A stretch of DNA of 64,000 bases from Verrucomicrobiota bacterium (GTDB lineage Bacteria > Verrucomicrobiota > Verrucomicrobiia > CAIQCK01). The stretch is from assembly GCA_026397915.1 (NCBI GenBank), contig JAPLTX010000047.1:186001-250000 (forward strand). The letters are read 5' to 3'. Below the pieces are notes generated by a model, which saw only the letters and a program-made list of their open reading frames with translations, ran no database searches and was not told where the DNA came from. The translations under genes were made by a program, and so were the position numbers. Shown here piece by piece: positions 15,711-24,467 of the stretch (its first letter is position 1; each line of letters opens with the position of its first letter).

Positions 15711-16220
15711 ATGCAATCGAAGATCAAGTCTTTGGCGAGTCTGGCCGGCATCCGACGCCGTTTGCGGCGGGCAGGGCGGAGCGTGGTGTTGACGAACGGT
15801 TGCTTCGATCTGCTGCACGCGGGGCATGTGGAGTATCTGGCGGCGGCGAAGCGTTGCGGGGATGTGCTGGTGGTGGCGCTCAACGGCGACCGCAGTGTGC
15901 GGGCGCTCAAGGGCGCGCACCGGCCATTGGTGCCGCAGGCGGCGCGGGCGCAGTTGCTGGCGGCGCTGGCGGCGGTGGACTACGTGGTGATCTTCAACAC
16001 GGTGCGGGTGACGCCGGTGATCGAAGCGTTGCGGCCGGATGTGTATGTGAAGGGCGGCGATTACACGCCGGAGACGCTCAACGCGGAGGAGCGGCGGGTG
16101 TTGGAGGGTTGCGGCGCGAAGATCAAGCTGTTGCATCTCAAGCCCGGTTTCTCAACGACGGCGTTGGTGGAGAAGATCAGGCGGACTCTCGGTTCGACCG
16201 ACTGTAGCGGCGGTCTCTGA
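15711..16220 (+). CDS. rfaE2: D-glycero-beta-D-manno-heptose 1-phosphate adenylyltransferase, stand-alone
   Basis: A 169-residue nucleotidyltransferase corresponding to the C-terminal half of HldE, making ADP-heptose for the LPS inner core. The HxGH-type motif TNGCFDLLHAGHVEYL is at about residues 28-43; NGDRSVRALKG and VKGGDYTPETL are other family segments. The sugar-kinase half of HldE is absent, so a separate HldE1/RfaE1 kinase would be needed elsewhere. The last five residues (CSGGL) and the stop codon are encoded by a palindromic repeat at 16203-16227, so the native C-terminus has been replaced or extended. Confidence 0.93.
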   Translation: MQSKIKSLASLAGIRRRLRRAGRSVVLTNGCFDLLHAGHVEYLAAAKRCGDVLVVALNGDRSVRALKGAHRPLVPQAARAQLLAALAAVDYVVIFNTVRVTPVIEALRPDVYVKGGDYTPETLNAEERRVLEGCGAKIKLLHLKPGFSTTALVEKIRRTLGSTDCSGGL

Positions 16221-16480
16221 CCGCCGAGAGGATTGCTGAGCCGTGACTCTTCAATTGAAACAGCCCCTCACCCCGGCCCTCTCCCCGTTTGACGAGGAGA
16301 GGGAGTCGTTTCGCTCATTGTTGTGTGGCTCACTGGACAGTGTTCGCGCTCGCGGCAGAGAGAGCGATTCCCTCTCTCCATCTGATGGGGAGAGGGCAAG
16401 GGTGAGGGGCCACGGCGACTGCATGAATACGGCTGAGATGAATCTGCAACAACAATCGGCGGTCAGAGACCGCCGCTACA
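16203..16480. repeat. Nested repeat: paired GCGGTCTCTGACCGC palindromes around a CCCTCACCC...GGGTGAGGG element
   Basis: The outer palindrome GCGGCGGTCTCTGACCGCCG (16207-16226 within 16203-16227) is repeated in reverse orientation at 16456-16480, with TGTAG facing outward on the left and CTACA on the right. Between them is a large hairpin 16264-16410 whose arms are CCCCTCACCCCGGCCCTCTC and its approximate complement GAGAGGGCAAGGGTGAGGGG, an intergenic repeat seen in many unrelated bacteria. The block fills almost all of the 300-base gap between rfaE2 and the MFS gene. Confidence 0.85.
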
Positions 16481-16517
16481 GGCTGGGGGCCGGTGCTTCA
16501 AGGGAGCGGATGGTTTG

Positions 16518-17897
16518 ATGCAGACGGCGGATTCAAGCGGCGGCGCGAGGTTGTCGTCGCCGGCCGCGATGCCGGCGGGGGTGTGGAACGCGCATATTTT
16601 CCAGGTGTTCAACACGATGTCGTTCCTGATCGTGCTGGGGATGCCGATCATTTTGTATTTCAAACATCTGGACGCGACGGCGACGTTGCTGGGCGTGGTG
16701 GTGGCGCTGAACCCGCTCTTGAACATCCTGCAGATTCCGGCGGCGAAATACATGGAGCGGATCGGTTACCGGACGTTTGTGCTGCGCGGGTGGGCGACAC
16801 GGAGCTTTTTCATCGTTGGCATGGCGGTGGTGGCGTTGCTGCCGGCGGGGTTGGACCGGACGTGGCGGATCGGGCTGATGCTGGCAATGCTGGTGGCGTT
16901 CAACGCGGCGCGCGGCGTTTCGGCGTGTGGATTTCTGCCGTGGATGACGCACTTGGTGCCGGAAGCGGTGCGCGGGCGGTTCCTGGCGCGGGACCAGATC
17001 GCGATTGCGCTGGCGATGTTTGGGACGCTGATCCTGACAGCGGTATACCTGACGGGCGCGACAGGTCGCTATGCGTATCCGGTTATGTTCTTCGGCAGCT
17101 ACGCGGCGGCGCTGGTGAGTCTGGCGTTTTTGCGGCGGATACCCGACGTGCCGGTGCCGCACGGCGACAAGGCCGTGGGGCGGGTGCCGTGGAAGGATAT
17201 GTTGCTGCACCCACCGTTCCTGAGGCTGATGTTCTATAACGTGACGGTCTATGCGGCGCTCGCGGCGGCGATGGTGTTCTGGGCGCCGTTGCTGCGCGAT
17301 TACTACGGAGCTACGGACGGGAAGATTCTTGGAATCCAGGCGCTGGCGAGCGGCGTGATGGTGGTGAGCTTGCTGTTTTTTGGACGACTTGTGGATCGCG
17401 TGGGGAGCCGGCCGTTGTTGGGTTTGTCCGGGCTGACGTTTGTGATTCACTTTGGTTGCTGGGGCGCGCTGGCGGCGCGGTGTCTGCCGTTCAACCTGAA
17501 GACGATCCTGCTGATCCAGGTGACGGCGGGGCTGGCGGTGTCGCTGTTCAATCTCGCCAACACGCGGTTGGTGATGTGCACCGTGCCGCAGATGGGACGC
17601 AGCCATTTCTTCGCGATGTTCAGCGTCATCACGAACGTAACCCTCGGCTCGCTGCCCGTGGTGTGGGGCGCGGGGCTGGATGCGGTGGGTAGTTGGCACA
17701 CGCGATGGGGTGTCTGGGAGTGGAACCAATACAGTCTTCTCTACGCCGCGTTGACGACAATCATGTTGCTGGCGCTTTACCTGTGCCGCCATCTTTCCGA
17801 ACCGCGTGCGATGACGACGGACGCATTTTTGCAGGAACTGGTGCTGAAGACGCCAGGTCGCGCGCTGAGTCGGTTGTTGTTGCGGCGGCCGTTCTAG
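16518..17897 (+). CDS. Major facilitator superfamily transporter
   Basis: A 459-residue integral membrane protein with about 12 predicted membrane segments in two halves, beginning near residue 25 (VFNTMSFLIVLGMPIILYF) and including FFIVGMAVVALLPAGL, RLMFYNVTVYAALAAAMVFW and LLIQVTAGLAVSLFNLAN. A loop RFLARDQ after segment 4 and GRLVDRVGSRPLLG between later segments resemble MFS A-type motifs. The substrate is not evident. ATG 16518 is the second of a TTG-ATG pair; a TTG 16515 start would add one residue. The gene stands alone between a repeat block and tRNA-Ser. Confidence 0.85.
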   Translation: MQTADSSGGARLSSPAAMPAGVWNAHIFQVFNTMSFLIVLGMPIILYFKHLDATATLLGVVVALNPLLNILQIPAAKYMERIGYRTFVLRGWATRSFFIVGMAVVALLPAGLDRTWRIGLMLAMLVAFNAARGVSACGFLPWMTHLVPEAVRGRFLARDQIAIALAMFGTLILTAVYLTGATGRYAYPVMFFGSYAAALVSLAFLRRIPDVPVPHGDKAVGRVPWKDMLLHPPFLRLMFYNVTVYAALAAAMVFWAPLLRDYYGATDGKILGIQALASGVMVVSLLFFGRLVDRVGSRPLLGLSGLTFVIHFGCWGALAARCLPFNLKTILLIQVTAGLAVSLFNLANTRLVMCTVPQMGRSHFFAMFSVITNVTLGSLPVVWGAGLDAVGSWHTRWGVWEWNQYSLLYAALTTIMLLALYLCRHLSEPRAMTTDAFLQELVLKTPGRALSRLLLRRPF

Positions 17898-17961
17898 TTC
17901 CGTTGAACTTCCCTTGTTTCAAACTCAGTGGAAGCTGAGGGGACAAAGCGGAAGGCACAAG

Positions 17962-18049
17962 TGGCGGAGGGGGTGAGATTCGAACTCACGGGAACTTGCG
18001 TTCCGCCGGTTTTCAAGACCGGTGCTTTCAACCACTCAGCCACCCCTCC
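17962..18049 (-). tRNA. tRNA-Ser (anticodon TGA)
   Basis: Minus-strand cloverleaf with acceptor GGAGGGG/CCCCTCC, D-arm GGCTGAGTGGTTGAAAGC, anticodon loop CTTGAAA (anticodon TGA), a long type II variable arm (CGGAACGCAAGTTCCCG), T-loop AGTTCGAATCT, discriminator G and encoded CCA. The 88-base length with the extra arm is typical of class II serine tRNAs. Confidence 0.97.
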
Positions 18050-18365
18050 ACGGGCAACGCCTCAAGGCTAAAGCAACGCCGCCAAACGTCAAGCACAGGT
18101 CTGCGCGGTGTGCCGTGTAACGAAGCTGTTGCCGGACGGTGCTTGACGCGGAAACGTAAAGCGATAGACTGCGCGGCCGGTAGGGTGCCATGTGGAGACT
18201 TGAGACTCAACTGTGGGTTGTTGATCAAGAGGTTGTGGTCAGGGACGGCGGATGTTTGCAGATGACGTCCTGCGGCGCATTGATAGCCCGGTCTGCAATG
18301 GGTGTTGCAGAGAGTTCTAAGCTCGTCTGGCTCTCGTCAATGATACATCGGGCAAGGGAACTCGC
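18050..18365. other. Intergenic region with an inverted repeat and possible promoter
   Basis: No gene is seen in these 316 bases. They contain the 10-bp inverted repeat CGTCAAGCAC (18087-18096) / GTGCTTGACG (18139-18148) separated by 42 bases; its right arm overlaps a candidate -35. The rest is featureless to my eye. Confidence 0.6.
18143..18170 (+). promoter_or_regulatory. Candidate sigma-70 promoter upstream of the glycosyltransferase cluster
   Basis: TTGACG (18143-18148) and TAGACT (18165-18170) are separated by 16 bases. The -35 lies inside the right arm of an inverted repeat, which could be an operator. Transcription would start near 18177, leaving a leader of about 190 bases before ATG 18366. 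This rests on consensus match only. Confidence 0.35.
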
Positions 18366-18827
18366 ATGAAGAAGAAACAACCCAGTCAAAAGAAAACTTC
18401 CGCTACAAAACCTTCCGTTCGCAAAACGGCCGGCGCCAAAACCAACGGCAGTCTGACGGTGAGGGCGGCCATGATGTCGTCTCAGGAGTCGTGGGTAACC
18501 GTGGACATCGAAACGACCTCCGTCGGCATCCAGCGCGGTTCCAATTACCGGTTGCCGCTGGATTTTTCGCAGGCACCGAACGGCGCAGGGCAGTTTGACA
18601 GCGTGTCGTATATGACGACACTAAACGCACCTGACTGTCCGGAGGCGGTCATTCAAGAGGACACCAGTTACAAGACAGAGCAGCGCTGTGCGTGGGTCAT
18701 CTACGTGCCCGATGATGGTTACCAGACGACCATCAACGTGACGCTGACGGGACAGCTTCGTGGCACCGGCTGGACCGGGGGATCGTCGGTGAACGGCTCG
18801 TGGGGGGCGCCGGAGTTGATTTACTAG
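18366..18827 (+). CDS. Unknown small protein with lysine-rich N-terminus
   Basis: A 153-residue protein of no recognised family. Residues 1-28 are very basic and rich in Lys, Ser and Thr (KKKQPSQKKTSATKPSVRK). The remainder looks beta-rich, with many Thr, Ser, Asn and aromatic residues and two cysteines (in APDCPEA and EQRCAWV). There is no signal peptide. It lies 12 bases upstream of a glycosyltransferase gene on the same strand, with a second glycosyltransferase behind that, so the three are probably one transcription unit. A role as an acceptor or accessory of those enzymes is conceivable but not shown by sequence. Confidence 0.6.
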   Translation: MKKKQPSQKKTSATKPSVRKTAGAKTNGSLTVRAAMMSSQESWVTVDIETTSVGIQRGSNYRLPLDFSQAPNGAGQFDSVSYMTTLNAPDCPEAVIQEDTSYKTEQRCAWVIYVPDDGYQTTINVTLTGQLRGTGWTGGSSVNGSWGAPELIY

Positions 18828-18839
18828 AGCCGCCCGCGG

Positions 18840-20390
18840 ATGATCTTCCGACCTCACAGGATCGGCGGGGCGCCGCGCCCGCCGGTAGTGAAATCGCTGT
18901 CGCCACCAGCCGGAAAGGTGTCGTCGCCGCTGCCTGCTGCGGCTGTGAAGATCCCGTCCTCCGGCGGAATGTCGCAGCAGCCGTTGTCGCCGGACAAGCG
19001 GACGGCGTGCGTCATCACCTGCCACAACTATGGGCGGTTCTTGACGCAGTGTCTGGATTCGTGTTTGGGACAAACCGCACCGTTTGCGCACATCATTGTG
19101 GTTGATGATGCTTCGACGGACAATACTCGCGAGGTTGCAGCGACGTTTGCGAAGCGCGGGGTGAGATATTTGCGGACGGAGTTCCGTAACTACTCGTTGG
19201 CGCGGAATGCCGGGTATAAGGCGCTTCCGCCGGCGTCTCATGTGTTGTTTGTTGATGCCGATAACTGGCTGGTGGACAATTACGTGGAACTGCTGCATCG
19301 CGGGTTTGTGAATCCCAACATTGGCGCGTGTTACGGCAATCTGTTGCACTATCGGGACAACCGGGCGCTGGGGTTGTCCAAATCAGTCCGGGCATGCAAA
19401 GAGGGATGGCTGGAGCACTCAAATATGGCAGACGCATGTTCGTTGATGCGTTGCGACGCCTTCGAGCAGGTCGGGATGTGGTCGGAGGGCGGCACAGTGA
19501 TGAGCGACTGGAGCCTCTGGTTGCGGTTCCGTCGGATGGGTTGGAGAATGCAGTTCTGTCCCGATGTCATATTGAATTATCGGATCCATGGCCAGCAGAT
19601 GAGCGTGGAGTGGCGCAGAGATCCGAGGAAAGTGGTGGAGGCCGCGCCGAAAGAAAGCGCCTTGATTGCCGTCGTGACGTTGTTCAGCGGCCGGACGTGG
19701 GCGCTCGGCAGCTACACGCGGTTTTTGCATGGCCTGCAATGGAACAGGAAGAACATCGTTGTGGTTGCGGTTGATAATTCCGGGAATGCGGAATTCAACG
19801 GGCAGTTAAGAACAATGCTGAACGATTCGGGTTACGTTCATATTCTCGTTTCCGACGCTGCGCGCGCGGTGACGGATGTGCCGTCGGAGCGATTCGCTGC
19901 TGATCCGAGGCTGCGCCAGAAGCATAATCATCAGTTGGCCGTCCAAATGGCGCGGCTTTATGCCACAGCGCGCCAGTTCGTGCCCGCCGCCGCCACTCAT
20001 GTGTGGACCATTGAAGACGACATTGAGCCGCCGTCCGATGCGCTGAAACACCTGATGTTCGGCCTCTATCGGTTTCAGCAGGCGGGCATGATTGGCGGTT
20101 TGGCGCGCAGCCGGTTTGGCGCGAGATGGATTGCCTGGGATAACGGTAATCCTTTTGAGGCGCCGCCACTGGGTGACTACAAGGAAGCAACCGAGACCGG
20201 TTTTTTGTGCGCCTTGTTCCCGCGTTCAGTCTGGGATGCTCTCGCCTTCAAGCCAGGCCCCGGAGTTCCTGAGGGGAACGTAGCCTACGACCATACAGCC
20301 TGTCGGGACATACGAAGCATGGGGCGAAAGGTGCTGATCTCAGGAAGTGTCCGCTGCAAACACTGGCAACAGGACGGAACACACGTATGA
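18840..20390 (+). CDS. Two-part family 2 glycosyltransferase
   Basis: A 516-residue protein. About residues 50-265 form a GT-A glycosyltransferase domain: ACVITCHNYGRFLTQCLDSC, IIVVDDASTDNT, the donor-site FVDADNWL (DxD-type) and a WSLWLRFRRMGW helix. The part from about 280 onward is a second GT-A-like module with VAVDNSG, HVWTIEDDIEPP (an acidic metal-site-like motif) and TETGFLCALFPR. No membrane segments are seen, so it acts in the cytoplasm. The start is uncertain: ATG 18840 is 12 bases after the upstream stop, ATG 18969 begins closer to the domain. It overlaps the next gene by four bases (ATGA). Confidence 0.82.
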   Translation: MIFRPHRIGGAPRPPVVKSLSPPAGKVSSPLPAAAVKIPSSGGMSQQPLSPDKRTACVITCHNYGRFLTQCLDSCLGQTAPFAHIIVVDDASTDNTREVAATFAKRGVRYLRTEFRNYSLARNAGYKALPPASHVLFVDADNWLVDNYVELLHRGFVNPNIGACYGNLLHYRDNRALGLSKSVRACKEGWLEHSNMADACSLMRCDAFEQVGMWSEGGTVMSDWSLWLRFRRMGWRMQFCPDVILNYRIHGQQMSVEWRRDPRKVVEAAPKESALIAVVTLFSGRTWALGSYTRFLHGLQWNRKNIVVVAVDNSGNAEFNGQLRTMLNDSGYVHILVSDAARAVTDVPSERFAADPRLRQKHNHQLAVQMARLYATARQFVPAAATHVWTIEDDIEPPSDALKHLMFGLYRFQQAGMIGGLARSRFGARWIAWDNGNPFEAPPLGDYKEATETGFLCALFPRSVWDALAFKPGPGVPEGNVAYDHTACRDIRSMGRKVLISGSVRCKHWQQDGTHV

Positions 20391-21106
20391 GAGTCGCTGT
20401 CTATACGCTGACGATGAACCGGCTGCTCTATACACAGCAGCTTCTTCTGAAAGCGCAGCAAATGGCCGGGTTTCCACTGGACTGGTATGTGTTTGATCAA
20501 GGCTCGACGGACGGAACCGCCGAGTGGCTCGTGTCTCACCGGTCATGCTTCAAAGGCATGGTGCTGTGGCCGCAGAACATTGGAATATGCGCTGCACACA
20601 ATGCCATGGCGCAAATGCTGCTGGCGCAATCGTGCCACGATCTCATCATGAAGGTTGACAATGATTGCGAGATGAGGACCGAGGGCTGGCTGAAGGCGGT
20701 TGTCGAAGTATGTTCGGCGATCGAGGGGGGTGGGATCACGTCCTACGCGGTGTCGCCGAGAGTCACGGGGATCGGCACTCCGGTTCGGCGGATCAAACAA
20801 GAGGTCGTTGCCGGACATCCTTTTGGACATACACAAATCGTGGGTGGGATCTCGATGTGCGTGCCGGCGCGGACATTTGCCGAGTTTCAGCTTCCCAAGA
20901 TTCCGGGCCACACTGCGGACGATTCCCACATATGTCGTTGGACAAAGGAGAAGGGTGGTGTTGTCGGATACATTGAAGATCTCGAAGCGCATCACTTTGA
21001 GACGACCATCGGGCAGGCAAGAAGATTTCCGGAGTATTTTGCTGGCAGAAAAGACATGCAGCATGCGCTAAGAGTCGCCAGCGCAGAACAACAACGCGCA
21101 AAGTAG
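20387..21106 (+). CDS. GT2-like glycosyltransferase, short
   Basis: A 239-residue GT-A-like protein: RVAVYTLTMNRLLYTQQLL at the N-terminus, DWYVFDQGSTDGTAEWL (nucleotide-binding strand and loop), NIGICAAHNAMAQML, and LIMKVDNDCEM with a DxD motif at about residues 88-92. The C-terminal half has IVGGISMCVPARTFAEF. It is translationally coupled to the preceding two-domain glycosyltransferase and resembles its domains in layout, so both may act on the same glycan. The acceptor and donor are unknown. The next gene is convergent, 26 bases away. Confidence 0.78.
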   Translation: MRVAVYTLTMNRLLYTQQLLLKAQQMAGFPLDWYVFDQGSTDGTAEWLVSHRSCFKGMVLWPQNIGICAAHNAMAQMLLAQSCHDLIMKVDNDCEMRTEGWLKAVVEVCSAIEGGGITSYAVSPRVTGIGTPVRRIKQEVVAGHPFGHTQIVGGISMCVPARTFAEFQLPKIPGHTADDSHICRWTKEKGGVVGYIEDLEAHHFETTIGQARRFPEYFAGRKDMQHALRVASAEQQRAK

Positions 21107-21132
21107 AGGGTTTCGTTAAACTCTCTGTGATG

Positions 21133-24100
21133 TCACGGACCCTTCGGACTCTTCCAAAACTCCGCCGCTGGCATGCCATTGATGTTCTCCAAAGTCTTGA
21201 TGGATTGGAGCGCCTTCTCGCTTTGCTTCGCTGCTTTCAGGTCGCAACGAAGAACGCGCAATGGCACGTTCTGAAGCGGAGAGAGATCGCCAACATCCGC
21301 GCTATTGCAGAACAATTGCGTTAATCGCATGCCCTTCAACGGTGAAAGATCCCGAACTTTGGTTTCGCTGCAATTCAGCCATTCAAGCGGCATCCTCGCT
21401 ACCGGGGCCAAGCTGGAAACTGTGGAAGCCCACAGGCTCAGTCGCTTCAACTGCATGCCCTTGAGAGAAGAAATATCGGGGATGCGGCAGCTATCCAAAT
21501 TCAATATCTCCAGCGGCATCCCACCAAGCGGCTGGAGGTCATTGACTGTTAGATGCCTCAACTTGAGTTCAATCAGTGGTAAGCTATGCAGTGGGCGAAG
21601 GTCCACTAATGGACGCTCCACAGTGGTGTCAATACATTCAAAGTTGCGCAGGCTGGCTAACGCCTGAAGCGGTGAAAGATCGCTCAGGCCGGCGGTCGCC
21701 GTAATGGAGAACTGCGTAACTTTTCCGTTTTCAATCACGTGGGTCTCATCACCTGCAAAGCCGCGATTCAAACTTCTCAGTTTGTCCATTACGCGTGCCA
21801 CTTGTTTTTCGGGCGGCAACACGGCGACGAACCGGATGAAGGCGTCGTCCACCGGTTTTGGCTTGGCCGCGACCCCGGTGCTGGTGGATTTCGACCGCAC
21901 GGGTCGCATGGCATTGAGGCGCATCCAGAACGCCGGAGTCGGCAGTCCGTTGATCTTCTCCAGCGTTTTGATGCCGCGCAATAAGTCGCTGTCGCGGTCG
22001 GGGACAAAATCGCACATCAACTCCTTCAGTGACAGCGTGCCCAACGGCGAGAGATCGGTGACACGCGTGCCGCTGCAATTCAGCAGCATGAGCGGCATCT
22101 CTTCCAGCGCCAGCAGGTCGCTCACGGCGGTGTTGTTGCATTGCAGCACTTCCAACTTCATCCCATACAGCGGCAACAAGTCACTCACTTGCGTGTTGGC
22201 GCAATTGAGCGTTTGCAACGACAGCCCTTTGAGAGGGCTGAGGTCGGAGAGAGCGCCTTTGGCGGCCTGGCCGGGCCACGGCGAAAGTTGCAGCCGCCTC
22301 AGTCCGCTCAGTTCTCGCAAAGGCGAGAGGTCACGCACTGCGATGGTCGAAAACACCAGTTCCACGACCGCGCCGTTTTCTGTCTTGTGCGTTTCGCGAC
22401 CGTCGAAGCCGGGATTGAGTTGGCGCAGCCGTGCAATGACGCGGGCAAGTCGTTGCTCTGGAGTCATGGCGGATTCGGCATCTGTGGCAGGCGTGACAGG
22501 AACGCGGGATGCCGTGGGCGGCGCGGCAGAAGCTAAAGGAGGCGTGGCCGGCGTGTTGGTTGCGACCGCTTGCAGTAGCTCCGTCGCCGGTTTGCCGTTG
22601 ATGGCTTTGAGCGTGGAAATGGTGCGGAGCAGAGCGGCGCGCTGCGTCAGCAACGGCACATCGCAGTGCAGTTCCTCCAGCGGCGTGTCGCGCAACGGAG
22701 AGAGGTCTTGAACACGCGTTGTTTTGCAGTTCAGCCAGCGTAATGGAGTGCCGGCGAGCGGCGAGAGGTCGCTGACGTGGGTTTCCCAGATATCAAGTCT
22801 TGTCAGAGGAAGGTTCTTGAGAGCTGAGAGATCGGTAACGCGTGTGTGTGCGCAGCGCAACTCCTGAAGCGGCATGCCGGCCAGCGGGCTTAGGTCGCTC
22901 ACCTGACTGTTGCCGCAGTCGAGCGCCTCCAGTTGCAGTCCGCGCAACGGGGACAGATCGGTGAGAGGTTGATCATCCTTGCTGCCGTGGCAATCAAGAC
23001 GGCGCAGGCTGGTCAGTGCGCGCAGAGGCGAGATATCCGTGACGGCTGCCGATGTGAATTTCAGTTCGATGACCCGGCTGGTTTCGATCCTTGGTGCGGC
23101 TTGGCCATCAAAGCCAGGATTTAATTGTTGAAGTCTTTTCAGCACGCGCTGGACCTGCTCTTCAGCCGGCAGAGCAGCGATTTCAGTGAGGAAAGTGTCT
23201 GTGGAGGGCGAGGTGGCGGGCGCGGACGGTGACGCGGTTGAAGGCGCGGGTGTTTGTTTTGGTGTTTCGGTCCGGCTGGGCGTGGTGGATATAGGCGGGT
23301 CGTGGAGTTCCGGCTTCCAAGGCTCCCAAAGCCAGAGGCCGCCGGCGATGGCGAGCAGCGCCACAGCGACGACGTAGTAAGCCAGGACATGCGACCGAGG
23401 CGGTAACTGTGCCGCGCTGGAGATGGCGGGAGCTACAGTCGCGGGTGGTGGTGGTGTGACGGGTTCCAGTAGTTGATAATGCACACGCCGCATTTCGGTA
23501 ATCAACTCGGTGTAGCTCTGGTGCCGGGCGTTTGGATGTTTGGCCATCATCTTGCCGAGCATCATCACCAGTGGCATCGGGCAGTTGGGTAACTTGGTCA
23601 GAATGGGCGGGGGCGGGTCGTAAATGTGCTTGTGGATGACCGCCATCGAGTCGCCAGACGAGTAGGGTGGCTCACCCGTGATGAAGTGGTAGAGCGTGCA
23701 GCCGAGGCTGTAGATGTCGGCGCGGAAATCAATTTGTTTCTGCCCGCGTCCCTGCTCCGGGCTGATGTAGAACGGCGTGCCCACGGCTTGGCCGGTGGTG
23801 GTCAACCCATTGCTGGCTTCGCTCGCACTTTTGGCGAGGCCGAGATCGCCGAGCTTCACCTGGCCGGTGTTGGAGAGGAAAATGTTCGCAGGTTTGATGT
23901 CGCGATGGATCAGCTTGGCGTGTTGCCATGCGTGGTCAAGTGCCTCGGCGACGAACACGCCGATTGCCAGCGTTTCCGTGAGGGAGAGGCGACCTTCGCG
24001 AGCGAGCCGGTCGCGCGCGGACTCACCTTCCACCAGTTCCATCGTGATGTAGTGGGTGCCTTCGGATTCGCCGGCGCTGAACACGCGGATGAGGTTGGGA

Positions 24101-24306
24101 TGGTCGAGTTTGGCGGCCAATGTCGCCTCGCGCCGGAAACGGGCGATGAACTCCGGGTCTTGCGCCAGGTCGTTCGATAGCGTCTTGAGAGCCACCAACC
24201 GGTCGAGGTTCACGTCATGGGCTTTATAGACTGCGCCCATGCCACCCTGACCCAGCTTCTTCAGGACTTCATAGCCTGCAAAGGTTTGACCTTCCAACCC
24301 AGCCAT
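21133..24306 (-). CDS. Membrane Ser/Thr protein kinase with three leucine-rich-repeat modules
   Basis: A 1057-residue PknB-type kinase. Residues about 10-270 are the kinase: GQGGMGAVYKAHD glycine loop, VALKTL lysine, HRDIKPANIFL catalytic loop, KLGDLGLAKS (DLG in the place of DFG) and GTPFYISPEQGRG. A single membrane span lies at about 305-327 (YYVVAVALLAIAGGLWLW), placing the rest outside. The remainder consists of three related blocks beginning near residues 377, 612 and 828, each opening with a segment like QRLARVIARLRQLNPGFDG and continuing into short leucine-rich units of the pattern VSDLSPLxGMPLxxLxC. ATG 24306 is preferred since it starts the kinase domain; the frame extends to 24402. 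Confidence 0.9.
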   Translation of the reverse strand: MAGLEGQTFAGYEVLKKLGQGGMGAVYKAHDVNLDRLVALKTLSNDLAQDPEFIARFRREATLAAKLDHPNLIRVFSAGESEGTHYITMELVEGESARDRLAREGRLSLTETLAIGVFVAEALDHAWQHAKLIHRDIKPANIFLSNTGQVKLGDLGLAKSASEASNGLTTTGQAVGTPFYISPEQGRGQKQIDFRADIYSLGCTLYHFITGEPPYSSGDSMAVIHKHIYDPPPPILTKLPNCPMPLVMMLGKMMAKHPNARHQSYTELITEMRRVHYQLLEPVTPPPPATVAPAISSAAQLPPRSHVLAYYVVAVALLAIAGGLWLWEPWKPELHDPPISTTPSRTETPKQTPAPSTASPSAPATSPSTDTFLTEIAALPAEEQVQRVLKRLQQLNPGFDGQAAPRIETSRVIELKFTSAAVTDISPLRALTSLRRLDCHGSKDDQPLTDLSPLRGLQLEALDCGNSQVSDLSPLAGMPLQELRCAHTRVTDLSALKNLPLTRLDIWETHVSDLSPLAGTPLRWLNCKTTRVQDLSPLRDTPLEELHCDVPLLTQRAALLRTISTLKAINGKPATELLQAVATNTPATPPLASAAPPTASRVPVTPATDAESAMTPEQRLARVIARLRQLNPGFDGRETHKTENGAVVELVFSTIAVRDLSPLRELSGLRRLQLSPWPGQAAKGALSDLSPLKGLSLQTLNCANTQVSDLLPLYGMKLEVLQCNNTAVSDLLALEEMPLMLLNCSGTRVTDLSPLGTLSLKELMCDFVPDRDSDLLRGIKTLEKINGLPTPAFWMRLNAMRPVRSKSTSTGVAAKPKPVDDAFIRFVAVLPPEKQVARVMDKLRSLNRGFAGDETHVIENGKVTQFSITATAGLSDLSPLQALASLRNFECIDTTVERPLVDLRPLHSLPLIELKLRHLTVNDLQPLGGMPLEILNLDSCRIPDISSLKGMQLKRLSLWASTVSSLAPVARMPLEWLNCSETKVRDLSPLKGMRLTQLFCNSADVGDLSPLQNVPLRVLRCDLKAAKQSEKALQSIKTLENINGMPAAEFWKSPKGP

Positions 24307-24467
24307 ATTGTGCGCCCGAAAAACTGTGAATGTCTCGAAGACTTCATTGTTCCGATTAAGCGTGCGTTTGTCAATCAGCGAGCCGTTATGACATGATGCC
24401 AAGTGACTGGGAGCAGACGGCGTTTCTTGTTTTTTGCGCCGGGTCGTGTTACCCCTCTATCGAGAAC

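Noticed and set aside
16533-17792. 419-codon minus-strand frame opposite the MFS gene
   Set aside because: Extremely rich in Arg, His, Gln and Pro, typical for the reverse of membrane-protein codons.
21102-21125. Bidirectional terminator between the glycosyltransferase and kinase genes
   Set aside because: A weak interrupted stem (AGAGGGTTT/AAACTCTCT) without a T-run; not convincing.
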